Below, piece by piece: positions 7,103-12,806 of a DNA stretch of 12,806 bases (position 1 is the first letter of the stretch; the number at the start of each line of letters is the position of its first letter). Source of the stretch: Bordetella parapertussis (GTDB lineage: Bacteria > Pseudomonadota > Gammaproteobacteria > Burkholderiales > Burkholderiaceae); the NCBI GenBank assembly GCA_945901665.1, contig CAMDLJ010000039.1:1-12806 (forward strand), written 5' to 3'. The notes under the pieces are model-generated. The model was not told the DNA's origin. It worked only from the letters and a program-made list of their open reading frames with translations, and did not search any database. The translations under genes and the position numbers were made by a program.

Positions 7103-7816
7103 GTGCCCCGCTTTTTCCACCCTGAACCTTTGGTCGCCCAAACCTGTGTAGCCCTTGACACGGCAGCGGCACGCCACGCCCAGGTGTTGCGCTTGCAGCC
7201 CGGCGACGAAATCCGGTTGTTCAATGGCCAAGGTGGGGAATGGGCCGCGCAAATTGAACACATGGGCCGCAAAGAAGTCACCGTGAACATCATCGTGCAC
7301 CAGGCCATCGAGCGCGAGGCACACAACCATGTGGTGCTGGCCGTGGGCATGCCCGCCAATGAGCGCATGGACTGGTTGGTCGAAAAGGCCACCGAGTTGG
7401 GTGTCGCGCGCTTGGTGCCGCTGATGACAGAACGCAGTGTTTTGCGCTTGCACGCAGATCGGGCGCTCAAGCGCCAAGCCCATTGGCAGGCCATGGCACT
7501 GTCCGCCTGCGAGCAATGCGGACGCAACCGCCCCCCCACCATAGATGTGCCCCAAAGTTTGGACCAGTTTCTCGCGCAAGACCTCGGGCCGACGGCCAAA
7601 AGGCTGTTGTCACTGGCACCCAGCGCAACGCCCATCCACACCAGCAGCTTTCACGTCACCGTGCTCAGCGGTCCCGAAGGGGGGTTTAGCACTGCAGAAG
7701 AGGCACGGGCCTTGGCGGCAGGTTTTGTACCCTGGCAACTGGGGCCGCGAACTTTGCGCGCAGAAACTGCCGCCTTGGCCGCATTGACTTTGTGTGCTGA
7801 GACTGCCGCCATGTAA
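7103..7816 (+). CDS. rsmE: 16S rRNA (uracil1498-N3)-methyltransferase RsmE
   Basis: RsmE methylates U1498 of 16S rRNA on assembled 30S subunits, using S-adenosylmethionine. The 237 residues match the family length. They begin MPRFFHPEPL and continue with an N-terminal PUA-like RNA-binding domain (about 18-70; RHAQVLRLQPGDEIRLFNGQGGEW). The SPOUT domain contains NERMDWLVEKATELGVARLVPLMTERS (86-112), the SAM-binding loop GPEGGFS (190-196) and LGPRTLRAETAALAA (213-227), which forms part of the trefoil knot. The start is GTG at 7103, 27 bases after the amgK stop. No other in-frame start precedes the conserved N-terminus, and the Shine-Dalgarno is weak. It is probably co-transcribed with amgK. Confidence 0.94.
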   Translation: MPRFFHPEPLVAQTCVALDTAAARHAQVLRLQPGDEIRLFNGQGGEWAAQIEHMGRKEVTVNIIVHQAIEREAHNHVVLAVGMPANERMDWLVEKATELGVARLVPLMTERSVLRLHADRALKRQAHWQAMALSACEQCGRNRPPTIDVPQSLDQFLAQDLGPTAKRLLSLAPSATPIHTSSFHVTVLSGPEGGFSTAEEARALAAGFVPWQLGPRTLRAETAALAALTLCAETAAM

Positions 7817-7863
7817 TCTCCCTTGGCTCATTTATCCGTGTTCTATTACAAAGAAAGAAAACC

Positions 7864-9042
7864 ATGAACCGACACCTGTGGCTGCTGACCTTGGCGCAAG
7901 GCCTGTTTTTCACCAACAACGTCACCTTCATTGCCATCAACGGCTTGGTGGGCTTGAGCCTGGCCCCGGTCGGCTGGATGGCCACCTTGCCGGTGATGGG
8001 CTATGTGGTGGGCAGCGCGCTGAGTGCGGCCTTGGTGTCGCGCACCCAGGCCTTGTGGGGGCGCAAAAAGTCGTTTCAAACGGGCTTGGTGGTGGCCTTC
8101 TTTTCCTGTGCCCTGGCCTTGTGGGCGGTGATGCACCAATGGTTTTGGCTGCTGGTGCTGGCCACCTTCATCGCCGGTTACTACAGCGCCAATGCGCAGC
8201 TGTACCGGTTTGCCGCAGCCGAGCTGTCCCCCCTGGAAGGGCGCGAAAAAGCCGTGTCATGGGTCATGGCCGGTGGCTTGATGGGGGCCATCGTCGGGCC
8301 CAACCTGGCCAATCAAACCAAAAACTTGCTGGGCGTGCCGTTTGCGGGGGCTTACTTGAGCTTGATGGGTGTGGCCGTGCTGGCTTGGCTGGTGATTGAC
8401 AGAATTGACTTTGGGCCCACACCCCCGCCCCCGCCCGTGGGCCATGTGCAACGCTCTTGGGGCAGTTTGATGAAACAGCCCGTGTTTTTTGTGGCCGCCT
8501 TGAGCGCCGCTTTGGGCTATGGGGTGATGAACTTGCTCATGGCCGCCACCCCGCTGGCCATGCAAAACTGCGGCATTGGTTTTGGTGACACGGCCTTGGT
8601 ACTTCAATGGCATGTGATTGGCATGTTTGCGCCCGGGTTTTTCACCGGTCATCTGATCAAGCGGTTTGGCGCCTTGCCCGTGATGGGGGTGGGTGTGTTG
8701 CTCAACTTCGTTTGCGTGGCCATCGCATTGAGCGGCATCGAAGTGCAACAGTTTTTGATCGCCATGCTGCTGCTGGGCGTGGGCTGGAATTTCTTGTTCA
8801 CCGGCAGCACCACCTTGTCCATGCAAGGTTACGCACCAGAGGACAAGCACCGCGCGCAAGCGGTGCTTAACTTTTGCGTATTTGCCACCATGGCGGTGAC
8901 CTCGTTTGCGTCGGGCGCGCTGGTCACCACTTCGGGGTGGGATTGGCTCAACTTGGGGTCTTTGTTGCCCATTGCGGTCACGGGCCTGTCCTTGCTGTGG
9001 CTGGCCAGGCATCTTCAAGTCAACAAACCGCATATCGCTTAA
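7864..9042 (+). CDS. Major facilitator superfamily transporter, substrate unknown
   Basis: The 392-residue, strongly hydrophobic protein has about 12 predicted membrane spans in two halves. Loop 2-3 carries an MFS motif-A-like basic segment, SRTQALWGRKKSF (59-71). The matching position of the second half reads TGHLIKRFG (261-269). The central cytoplasmic loop contains a proline run, GPTPPPPPVGH (184-194). GYYSANAQLYRFAAAE (105-120) is a distinctive, probably family-specific stretch. Similarity to riboflavin-transporter-like (RfnT-type) MFS proteins is a vague impression that I cannot verify, so no symbol is given. ATG 7864 is preceded by the purine-rich AAAGAAAGAAAA, a modest ribosome-binding site, 47 bases after rsmE. 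It may be read through from amgK-rsmE or use a weak promoter in the gap (TTGGCT 7823-7828, TATTAC 7844-7849, spacing only 15). Confidence 0.85.
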   Translation: MNRHLWLLTLAQGLFFTNNVTFIAINGLVGLSLAPVGWMATLPVMGYVVGSALSAALVSRTQALWGRKKSFQTGLVVAFFSCALALWAVMHQWFWLLVLATFIAGYYSANAQLYRFAAAELSPLEGREKAVSWVMAGGLMGAIVGPNLANQTKNLLGVPFAGAYLSLMGVAVLAWLVIDRIDFGPTPPPPPVGHVQRSWGSLMKQPVFFVAALSAALGYGVMNLLMAATPLAMQNCGIGFGDTALVLQWHVIGMFAPGFFTGHLIKRFGALPVMGVGVLLNFVCVAIALSGIEVQQFLIAMLLLGVGWNFLFTGSTTLSMQGYAPEDKHRAQAVLNFCVFATMAVTSFASGALVTTSGWDWLNLGSLLPIAVTGLSLLWLARHLQVNKPHIA

Positions 9043-9061
9043 GGCAGGCCTGGCCGTTGTG

Positions 9062-9080
9062 CCAGCACGCAGACTGCTGG
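9062..9080. terminator. Weak hairpin between convergent genes
   Basis: CCAGCA (9062-9067) and TGCTGG (9075-9080) form a 6-bp stem in the 105-base gap between the MFS gene (+) and the M20 peptidase gene (-). There is no T-run on either side, so intrinsic termination would be poor. The rest of the gap shows nothing but a short CAGGCCTG palindrome at 9045-9052. Confidence 0.2.
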
Positions 9081-9147
9081 GCTTGGTTCACAACGACCCG
9101 GTCCAACGGATGCCGCTGATCCCTGGCGCATGCCGCAAGCAGCCGCC

Positions 9148-10608
9148 TCAGGGCAAAGCGGCCATCACCTGGGCCATGGCCGCTGTGAGTTTGCGCGCAT
9201 AGGGCAGGTGCAAAAATTCATTCGGGCCATGGGCATTGGACTGTGGCCCCAACACGCCGCACACCACCATTTGTGCGCGTGGAAAACCTTGGCTGAGCAT
9301 GTTCATCAGCGGTATCGTGCCGCCTTGCCCAATAAAACCACACGGGGCACCAAAGTGGGCATTGCTGGCGCTGTGCAAGGCCTGGGTCAACCAAGGGGCC
9401 ACGTCCGGTGCGTTCCAACCGGTCGCGCCCCCATGGTGCTCAAAAGTCACCCGCGCTTGGTAAGGCGCGTTGTCTTCGAGCAAAACTTTCATCTCTTGCA
9501 CCGCGCGGGCAGCATCGACCAAGGGGGGCAAGCGCAGGCTCAGTTTGAATGCCGTATACGGGCGCAACACATTGCCCGCATCTTGCAAAGCGGGCAGGCC
9601 CTCGGCACCGGTCACACTCAGGGTCGGGCGCCAGGTGCGGTTGAGCAAGGCCTGCGTCGGGTCCTGGGTGGTGGGCAAGGTGAACACCGATGAGCCATGG
9701 CAATCGTGGTGCGCCCATGGAAAGCGCTGGTGCACCAAGTCGCCCAAAATGCGCGCCGTGTCTTGGGCCTGGGCCACCCGCCCAGGTGGAATTTCGCAAT
9801 GAAAGCTTTGCGGCAGCAAGCGCCCGCTTTGGCTGTCTTCCAAGCGGTCCAGCAACTGGCGCATGATGCGAAAGCTCGACGGCACCAAACCCGAAGCATC
9901 ACCCGAGTGCACGCCCTCGGTCAAGACCTCTACCTTGAGCACGCCGCTGGCCATGCCACGCAAACTGGTGGTCAACCAAATCTGGTCGTAGTTGCCCGCG
10001 CCACTGTCCAAGCAGATCACCAGCGCCACCTCGCCCAAGCGGGGGCGCAAGACATCGATGTAGGGCAGCAAGTCGCCAGAGCCCGACTCCTCACAGGTTT
10101 CGATCAAACCGACCATGCGGGGGTGGGGAATGTTCTGCGCTTTGAGCGCGGCGATGGCCGCTATGCTGGCATACGCCGCATAACCATCATCGGCGCTGCC
10201 CCGCCCATACAACTTATCGCCCACGATCTTTGGCGTCCACGGCCCCAAGTCGGCGCGCCAGCCATCGAATTCGGGTTGCTTGTCCATGTGGCCATAGAGC
10301 AGAATGGTTTCAGCGCTGGCCGCTCGGGTGGCGGCCACCTCAAACATCAACACCGGCGTGCGGCCTGGAAGGCGCACCACTTCCAGTGTCAAGCCGGGAA
10401 TTTTTTGGTCTTCAATCCACGTGGCTGCATGCAAGAGCACTTTGTCCAACCAGCCGTGGGCCGCCCACTGCGGGTCAAATGCCGGAGACTTGGCGGGCAT
10501 GGCGATGTAGTCTTGCAACTGCGCCACGATGCCACCTTCCCAACTGTGGGTCACATGTTCCAGGGCCAAATCGGGTTGCAAGGCTAAGGGTGACACGGGT
10601 GCGTTCAT
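9148..10608 (-). CDS. M20-family metallopeptidase (cytosolic dipeptidase-like)
   Basis: The 486-residue protein carries all co-catalytic zinc ligands of the M20 family. These are His107 in LLYGHMDKQPE (with Asp109), Asp140 in GRGSADDG, the catalytic base Glu173 with ligand Glu174 in CEESGSG, Asp201 in CLDSGAG, and His460 in NAHGPNE. The lid or dimerisation domain lies between about 210 and 380. The GHMDKQPE wording and length resemble the CNDP2/DUG1 group of Xaa dipeptidases, so hydrolysis of small peptides in the cytosol is likely; the exact substrate is unknown. The usual DDKG motif reads DDGY here. ATG 10608 has a strong Shine-Dalgarno, AAAGGAGAG (10623-10615), immediately preceded by an 8-bp hairpin. 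It lies 101 bases downstream of metW on the same strand and may share its transcript. Confidence 0.9.
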   Translation of the reverse strand: MNAPVSPLALQPDLALEHVTHSWEGGIVAQLQDYIAMPAKSPAFDPQWAAHGWLDKVLLHAATWIEDQKIPGLTLEVVRLPGRTPVLMFEVAATRAASAETILLYGHMDKQPEFDGWRADLGPWTPKIVGDKLYGRGSADDGYAAYASIAAIAALKAQNIPHPRMVGLIETCEESGSGDLLPYIDVLRPRLGEVALVICLDSGAGNYDQIWLTTSLRGMASGVLKVEVLTEGVHSGDASGLVPSSFRIMRQLLDRLEDSQSGRLLPQSFHCEIPPGRVAQAQDTARILGDLVHQRFPWAHHDCHGSSVFTLPTTQDPTQALLNRTWRPTLSVTGAEGLPALQDAGNVLRPYTAFKLSLRLPPLVDAARAVQEMKVLLEDNAPYQARVTFEHHGGATGWNAPDVAPWLTQALHSASNAHFGAPCGFIGQGGTIPLMNMLSQGFPRAQMVVCGVLGPQSNAHGPNEFLHLPYARKLTAAMAQVMAALP

Positions 10609-10628
10609 GGGGTGCTCTCCTTTGGTAG

Positions 10629-10649
10629 GCCCTTGAATGCCTCAAGGGC
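10629..10649 (-). promoter_or_regulatory. Hairpin just upstream of the M20 gene's ribosome-binding site
   Basis: GCCCTTGA (10629-10636) and TCAAGGGC (10642-10649) are perfect 8-bp arms with a 5-base loop. Read on the minus strand, the stem ends five bases before the AAAGGAGAG Shine-Dalgarno and has no T-tail. It is therefore better explained as an RNA stabiliser, processing site or translation modulator than as a terminator. Its role is inferred. Confidence 0.4.
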
Positions 10650-10709
10650 GGTTGCGTTTCATTGTGCCCTGTTGGTTTGGTGGGCCACAGCACGCCAAGC
10701 CACAGCGGC

Positions 10710-11288
10710 TCACCGAAAGGTGAACACTGCCGTGGCCGCACGCCAATTGGGCCAGTGCCGAATCACCCGCCCTTGGTGCAAACCAAATGCGTCGGTGATG
10801 CGCAAATTGTTTTTTTGCGCCAACAAGGCAAAGTCGCTGTAGGTGCCGACCCGGATATTGGGCGTGTCGTACCACTGATAAGGGAGGCGCTTGGTCACCG
10901 GCATGCGCCCAGTCAACACACTCCAGCGGTTGGGCCAATGGGCAAAGTTGGGAAAGGCCACCACGCCCATGCGCCCCACGCGAGCGGTCTCGCGCAACAT
11001 CGTCTCGGCATTGCGCAGGTGTTGCAAGGTGTCAATTTGCAGCACCACATCGAACGACTGGTCTTCAAACATGCTCAAGCCCTGCTCCAGGTTGAGCTGA
11101 ATCACCGACACACCGCGCTGCACGCAGGCCAGCACATTGGCGTCGTCAATCTCCACGCCATAACCTGTGCAACCGCGCTCAGATTGCAAAAGGCTCAGGA
11201 ACGCCCCATTGCCGCAGCCCAGGTCCAATACCCGACTGCCGCGCGGCACCAAATTGGCCAGGGCTTGCATCACTTGGGGATCGCTCAC
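10710..11288 (-). CDS. metW: Methionine biosynthesis protein MetW
   Basis: The 192-residue protein has a class I methyltransferase fold with SAM-binding motif [13 protein letters not shown] (19-31) and the acidic GVEIDDANV. The MetW-typical segments [38 protein letters not shown] and the ending [12 protein letters not shown] all appear. MetW accompanies MetX in many proteobacteria and is needed for full homoserine acylation; no methyl acceptor is firmly established. The start is GTG 11288, whose bases overlap the metX stop (GTGA, 4-base overlap). It is preceded by the Shine-Dalgarno-like AGAGGTGG inside metX, which indicates translational coupling. The frame stays open to 11471 within metX, but that upstream part is cysteine- and arginine-rich shadow sequence without family likeness. 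Confidence 0.95.
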   Translation of the reverse strand: MSDPQVMQALANLVPRGSRVLDLGCGNGAFLSLLQSERGCTGYGVEIDDANVLACVQRGVSVIQLNLEQGLSMFEDQSFDVVLQIDTLQHLRNAETMLRETARVGRMGVVAFPNFAHWPNRWSVLTGRMPVTKRLPYQWYDTPNIRVGTYSDFALLAQKNNLRITDAFGLHQGRVIRHWPNWRAATAVFTFR

Positions 11289-12424
11289 AGGGCCACCTCT
11301 TGCAAAGACATTTGCGCAAAGTAACTGCGCACCAAAGCCAGGTAGCGCGCATCGTCGAGCAAAAAAGCATCGTGCCCGTGGGGCGCATCGATTTCCGCAT
11401 AGCTCACCGCTCTGCGGTTGTTGAGCAAGGCGCGCACCATCTCTCGGCTGCGCGCGGGCGAAAAACGCCAATCGGTGCTGAAGCTGACCAATAAAAAGGC
11501 GGCTTTGGCGCGGGCCAAGGCGGCGCTCAAATCACCACCAAATTCCCGCGCTGGGTCAAAGTAGTCGAGCGCGCGGGTGATGAGCAAATAGGTATTGGCA
11601 TCAAAGTATTCGCTGAATTTGTCACCCTGGTAGCGCAAATAGCTCTCAATTTGAAACTCCACTTCCTGGGTGGAATAACGATAAGCCTGATCGGTGGCCT
11701 GTTGTAAGCGCCGACCAAACTTGTCATTCATCACATCATCGCTGAGGTAAGTGATGTGGCCCAACATGCGAGCAATGCGCAAACCGCGTTTGGGCACCAC
11801 GCCATGGGCATAAAAATGACCCCCATGAAAGTCGGGGTCAGTGACGATGGCCCTGCGGGCCACCTCGTTAAAGGCAATGTTTTCCGCGTTCAAATTGGGC
11901 GAGCTGGCAATGACCAGCGCGTGGCGCACCCGATCTGGGTATTGCAACGTCCAGCTGAGGGCTTGCATGCCGCCCAAACTGCCGCCCATCACCGCCGCGA
12001 GTTGCTGAATTCCCAAGGCATCCAGCAAGCGCGCCTGGGTATTGACCCAATCCTCCACCGTGACCACGGGGAAATCGGCACCATAAATGCGGCCGGTCTG
12101 AGGATTGACATGCATGGGACCGGTGGAGCCAAAGCAAGAGCCCAGGTTGTTCACGCCAATCACAAAGAACCGCTCGGTGGCCAAGGGCTTGCCCGGACCC
12201 ACCATGTTGTCCCACCAACCCTCGCTCTTGTCTTGGCCAGGATAAACACCGGCCACATGGTGCGAGGCGTTGAGGGCGTGACAAATCAATACGGCATTGC
12301 TGCGCTGAGCATTGAGCTGACCATAGGTTTCGTACACCAACTGGTATGGCCCCAGGGTCAAACCACACTTCAAGCCCAAGGCTTGGGTGAATTGCAGGGT
12401 CTGGGTGTGGGCAATCAGGGTCAT
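11285..12424 (-). CDS. metX: Homoserine O-acyltransferase MetX
   Basis: MetX transfers an acyl group from acyl-CoA to homoserine, the first committed step of methionine synthesis. The 379-residue alpha/beta-hydrolase has the nucleophile elbow GGSLGGMQ (Ser149), Asp318 in FSTDWRFSP and His351 in APHGHDAFL, the expected catalytic triad and spacing. Other family runs are [37 protein letters not shown] and [12 protein letters not shown]. Whether it uses acetyl- or succinyl-CoA cannot be told from inspection; many proteobacterial MetX enzymes linked to MetW are succinyltransferases. ATG 12424 begins [10 protein letters not shown], and no Shine-Dalgarno is evident upstream. It is the first gene of metX-metW(-M20 peptidase) and diverges from the gene starting near 12707. 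Confidence 0.96.
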   Translation of the reverse strand: MTLIAHTQTLQFTQALGLKCGLTLGPYQLVYETYGQLNAQRSNAVLICHALNASHHVAGVYPGQDKSEGWWDNMVGPGKPLATERFFVIGVNNLGSCFGSTGPMHVNPQTGRIYGADFPVVTVEDWVNTQARLLDALGIQQLAAVMGGSLGGMQALSWTLQYPDRVRHALVIASSPNLNAENIAFNEVARRAIVTDPDFHGGHFYAHGVVPKRGLRIARMLGHITYLSDDVMNDKFGRRLQQATDQAYRYSTQEVEFQIESYLRYQGDKFSEYFDANTYLLITRALDYFDPAREFGGDLSAALARAKAAFLLVSFSTDWRFSPARSREMVRALLNNRRAVSYAEIDAPHGHDAFLLDDARYLALVRSYFAQMSLQEVAL

Positions 12425-12523
12425 GGAGCAGTTTGGATCAGCCTTGACGGCGCCCGAAGCAGTCCGTTTTTAGCTGAATTTATTGACGCGCCCGCAATCT
12501 CAAGCAAATCGGCGCTTGTGAAC

Positions 12524-12529
12524 ATTCTA
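12524..12529 (-). promoter_or_regulatory. Candidate -10 element for metX
   Basis: Read on the minus strand, this is TAGAAT, the same hexamer seen before amgK and before the gene at 12707. It would give metX a leader of roughly 90 bases. A good -35 is not visible at 16-18 bases spacing. I could not match the leader to a SAM or SAH riboswitch: short complementary stretches exist (ACGG with CCGT at about 12471-12451), but no diagnostic conserved core. Confidence 0.3.
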
Positions 12530-12677
12530 GCCAAGGCCAAAGGTAAGATGATTTGCCCCAGATCTGCTGCGCGCTCAAACGCCAGGGGCCCGTTACTGCA
12601 CCACGCTTATTCAGAGGCTCAAATGTGCTTAAAAAAATGTCCGGCTCAATTTGAAATCTAATGTTTACGTATTGGTG

Positions 12678-12683
12678 TAGAAT
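12678..12683 (+). promoter_or_regulatory. Candidate -10 element for the truncated secreted-protein gene
   Basis: TAGAAT lies in an AT-rich stretch and would start transcription near 12690, a few to 17 bases before the two possible ATGs (12695, 12707). The nearest -35-like sequence, TTGAAA (12651-12656), is 21 bases away, too far for a standard promoter; an activator may be needed. The rest of the 282-base metX divergent gap (12425-12706) has a 7-base direct repeat GGCTCAA (12616-12622 and 12643-12649), a TACGTA palindrome (12666-12671) and no gene I can support. Confidence 0.35.
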
Positions 12684-12706
12684 ATGCCACATAAATGATA
12701 GATTCT

Positions 12707-12806
12707 ATGAAACTAACAACTTCTGCCCCCCTATTTCTGATCACTTTTGTCGGTTTGCAATGCTTGTCGTCCCAGGCCCTGGGGCAAGCCCTGCCCGGCC
12801 AAGGGG
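12707..12806 (+). CDS. N-terminus of an exported protein, cut by the window edge
   Basis: Only 33 codons are visible. They form a clear Sec signal peptide: a short basic start (MKLTT), a hydrophobic core (APLFLITFVGLQCL) and a cleavage region SSQALGQA, with processing likely after ALG26 or GQA28. The first mature residues read LPGQG. The single Cys19 is inside the core and not in a lipobox. An ATG at 12695 in the same frame would add four residues (MIDS); neither start has a Shine-Dalgarno. The family cannot be named. The LPGQG start faintly recalls two-partner-secretion exoproteins, whose mature ends often begin near LPTGG, but that is a guess. The upstream region is AT-richer than the rest of the window, which can accompany accessory genes. 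Confidence 0.6.
   Translation, partial: MKLTTSAPLFLITFVGLQCLSSQALGQALPGQG

Noticed and set aside
5960..7579. A 539-codon minus-strand open frame opposite amgK and rsmE
   Set aside because: It spans two firmly identified genes in antisense, is His/Gln/Gly-rich shadow sequence and shows no recognisable domain.
9697..10587. A 296-codon plus-strand open frame opposite the M20 peptidase
   Set aside because: The peptidase keeps every zinc ligand on the other strand; the antisense product is typical reverse-frame composition.
11289..11471. A longer MetW beginning inside metX
   Set aside because: The extra 61 residues are Cys/Arg/Ala-rich shadow of metX, and family sequences begin close to the GTG at 11288.
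11756..12661. A 301-codon plus-strand open frame opposite metX, running into the divergent gap
   Set aside because: It is antisense to an intact MetX triad and has no start signal; only its last part lies in non-coding sequence, where the composition changes.
1..12806. tRNA, rRNA, CRISPR, insertion sequence, phage or defence-system signatures
   Set aside because: I looked on both strands for CCA-ended cloverleaf segments, regularly spaced repeats, transposase or integrase motifs and terminal inverted repeats and found none. I could not run covariance models, so a small RNA could be missed.

Overview
The window reads as ordinary, vertically inherited chromosome from a Gram-negative betaproteobacterium, most likely Burkholderiales of the Comamonadaceae type. 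This is inferred from the wording of the proteins (the malic enzyme C-terminus, the barstar-family protein and MetX/MetW), from the gene order, and from the moderately high GC with frequent GTG/TTG starts. There is no rRNA, tRNA, CRISPR array, insertion sequence or phage gene. I did not find a clear new defence or mobile system.

Layout. Bases 1-401 hold the end of a malic enzyme gene (maeB-like, +). A 218-base AT-richer gap follows, with a candidate promoter, an inverted repeat over its -35 and a hairpin-containing leader, then a barstar-family gene (620-1198, +) closed by a strong intrinsic terminator. On the minus strand, 5872-1265 is a tightly overlapping lptD-surA-rsmA cluster: LPS export to the outer membrane, its periplasmic chaperone, and a 16S rRNA dimethyltransferase. 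Divergent from lptD lies amgK (peptidoglycan amino-sugar recycling kinase), followed closely by rsmE (16S rRNA m3U1498 methyltransferase) and an MFS transporter (to 9042, +). Converging on it, minus-strand genes run from 12424 to 9148: metX and metW (methionine biosynthesis, overlapping by 4 bases) and then an M20 dipeptidase-like metallopeptidase. A 282-base divergent gap separates metX from a plus-strand gene that starts near 12707 and is cut off by the window edge. Only its signal peptide is visible.

Themes. The centre of the window is an envelope and ribosome-maturation neighbourhood (LptD, SurA, AmgK with RsmA, RsmE), related to the lptD-surA-pdxA-rsmA order of gammaproteobacteria but lacking pdxA, and lacking murU beside amgK. 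The points most worth a second look are non-coding or architectural: the barstar leader, a hairpin just upstream of the M20 Shine-Dalgarno, a possibly leaderless amgK transcript, a two-cysteine LptD, and the truncated secreted protein at the right edge.
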